5,018 nucleotides of DNA from Lachnospiraceae bacterium (lineage in GTDB: Bacteria; Bacillota; Clostridia; Lachnospirales; Lachnospiraceae), in the NCBI GenBank assembly GCA_017477005.1, contig JAFUXY010000134.1, positions 1 to 5,018 on the forward strand, in the 5' to 3' direction. The notes below the pieces were generated by a model. The model did no database searches, had not been told where the DNA came from, and was given only the letters and a program-made list of their open reading frames with translations. Within the stretch, counting starts at the first letter, position 1, and each line of letters starts with the position of its first letter. A program made the translations under genes and the position numbers. Shown piece after piece: positions 4,657-5,018 of the stretch.

Positions 4657-5018
4657 ATGTTTTTTTGGAAGAAAAATGGAATTGTGGCAGCGTTGCTGGC
4701 ACTGTCTCTGCTGTTGGCCATTGGCTCGGTTCAGTGGTTTCACGCCTGTGGGTCGACCGAAGATGGTGCCTGGATGAGCTGTCATTGGGCGCAGCAGGCA
4801 GCAGCGGCTCTCGGGTGGCTGCTTTTTGTGCTGTCGCTCGTCGCTTTCGCCGCCCCCGCGCGCCTGGGACTGCGCAAAGGAATCTATGCGGCGCAGCTTG
4901 GGATCGCATTACTAACAGCCTTATTTCCGGGGACTATTATCCCGTTGTGTATGATGGACACTATGCGCTGCCACACGATTATGCAACCGGCTGTCCGGAT
5001 CCTCGCAGTCCTAGTGGC
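4657..5018 (+). CDS. DUF4418 family membrane protein (3' end outside window)
   Basis: The first 120 residues are present and the frame stays open at the window edge. Hydrophobic helices are at about 9-27, 46-66 and 76-97, with a fourth beginning near 110. Basic residues at 5-6 (Lys-Lys) and 69-74 (Arg, Arg, Lys) place the N-terminus and the second loop in the cytoplasm. The two remaining segments would then face outward. These carry matching motifs: Cys31 followed by Met-Ser-Cys-His-Trp (40-44), and Cys98-Met-Met followed by Met-Arg-Cys-His (103-106). Together with the Phe-Pro-Gly-Thr stretch before Cys98, this is the pattern I recall for DUF4418, a family of unknown function that I recall seeing near FtsX-type ABC permeases. 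Outward Cys/Met/His clusters suggest metal (copper or iron), haem or disulfide chemistry, which is inference only. The ATG is fixed by the GAGGAG site. Co-transcription with the iron-sulfur subunit gene is likely from the 15-bp gap. Confidence 0.82.
   Translation, partial: MFFWKKNGIVAALLALSLLLAIGSVQWFHACGSTEDGAWMSCHWAQQAAAALGWLLFVLSLVAFAAPARLGLRKGIYAAQLGIALLTALFPGTIIPLCMMDTMRCHTIMQPAVRILAVLV

Larger units (their letters stand above)
2..5018 (+). other. Single operon fragment: membrane protein, ABC transporter, fumarate reductase-like pair, DUF4418
   Basis: All six genes share one strand. Junctions are ATGA overlaps at 226-229, 1401-1404 and 3886-3889, an 8-bp gap (or GTGA overlap at 2177-2180), and a 15-bp gap. 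No terminator-like hairpin or promoter was found between them. The operon continues past both window edges, so its promoter and full gene content are not visible. Confidence 0.85.

Overview
The window is one compact, entirely plus-strand operon fragment from a bacterium, probably an anaerobic member of the Bacillota (Clostridia-like). The grounds are the purine-rich coding strand, strong GAGGAG-type ribosome sites, a Bacillus/Wolinella-type (B-type) succinate dehydrogenase/fumarate reductase flavoprotein, and a DUF4418 protein. The taxonomic guess is weak and genus cannot be told. The DNA is moderately GC-rich by eye, with AT-richer patches inside some coding insertions.

Layout, left to right: (1) the C-terminal end of an unidentified membrane protein (2-229); (2) a MacB/FtsX-type ABC transporter permease (226-1404); (3) its ATPase (1401-2180), which carries a 30-bp-period repeat insertion; (4) a fumarate reductase/succinate dehydrogenase-type flavoprotein (2189-3889); (5) its partner iron-sulfur subunit, with ligands for 2Fe-2S, 4Fe-4S and 3Fe-4S clusters (3886-4641); (6) the first 120 codons of a DUF4418 membrane protein (4657 to the window end). 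The genes overlap by 4 bp or are separated by no more than 15 bp. No promoter, terminator, RNA gene, mobile element or CRISPR array is visible. There is no non-coding stretch longer than about 15 bp.

The likely theme is a redox module fused genetically to a membrane transport module. The cytoplasmic flavoprotein/iron-sulfur pair has an intact dicarboxylate active site, but Gln replaces the histidine that normally binds FAD covalently. No recognisable SdhC/FrdC cytochrome b anchor lies next to it. Instead the pair sits between an ABC transporter, whose outward-facing domain contains a Cys-Cys pair, and a DUF4418 protein with Cys/Met-x-Cys-His clusters predicted to face outward. Upstream is a membrane protein fragment with a histidine in a transmembrane helix. 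A plausible but unproven reading is that electrons pass between a cytoplasmic fumarate-reductase-like enzyme and the membrane or outer face. The ABC transporter and DUF4418 would then handle a metal, haem or thiol-related substrate.
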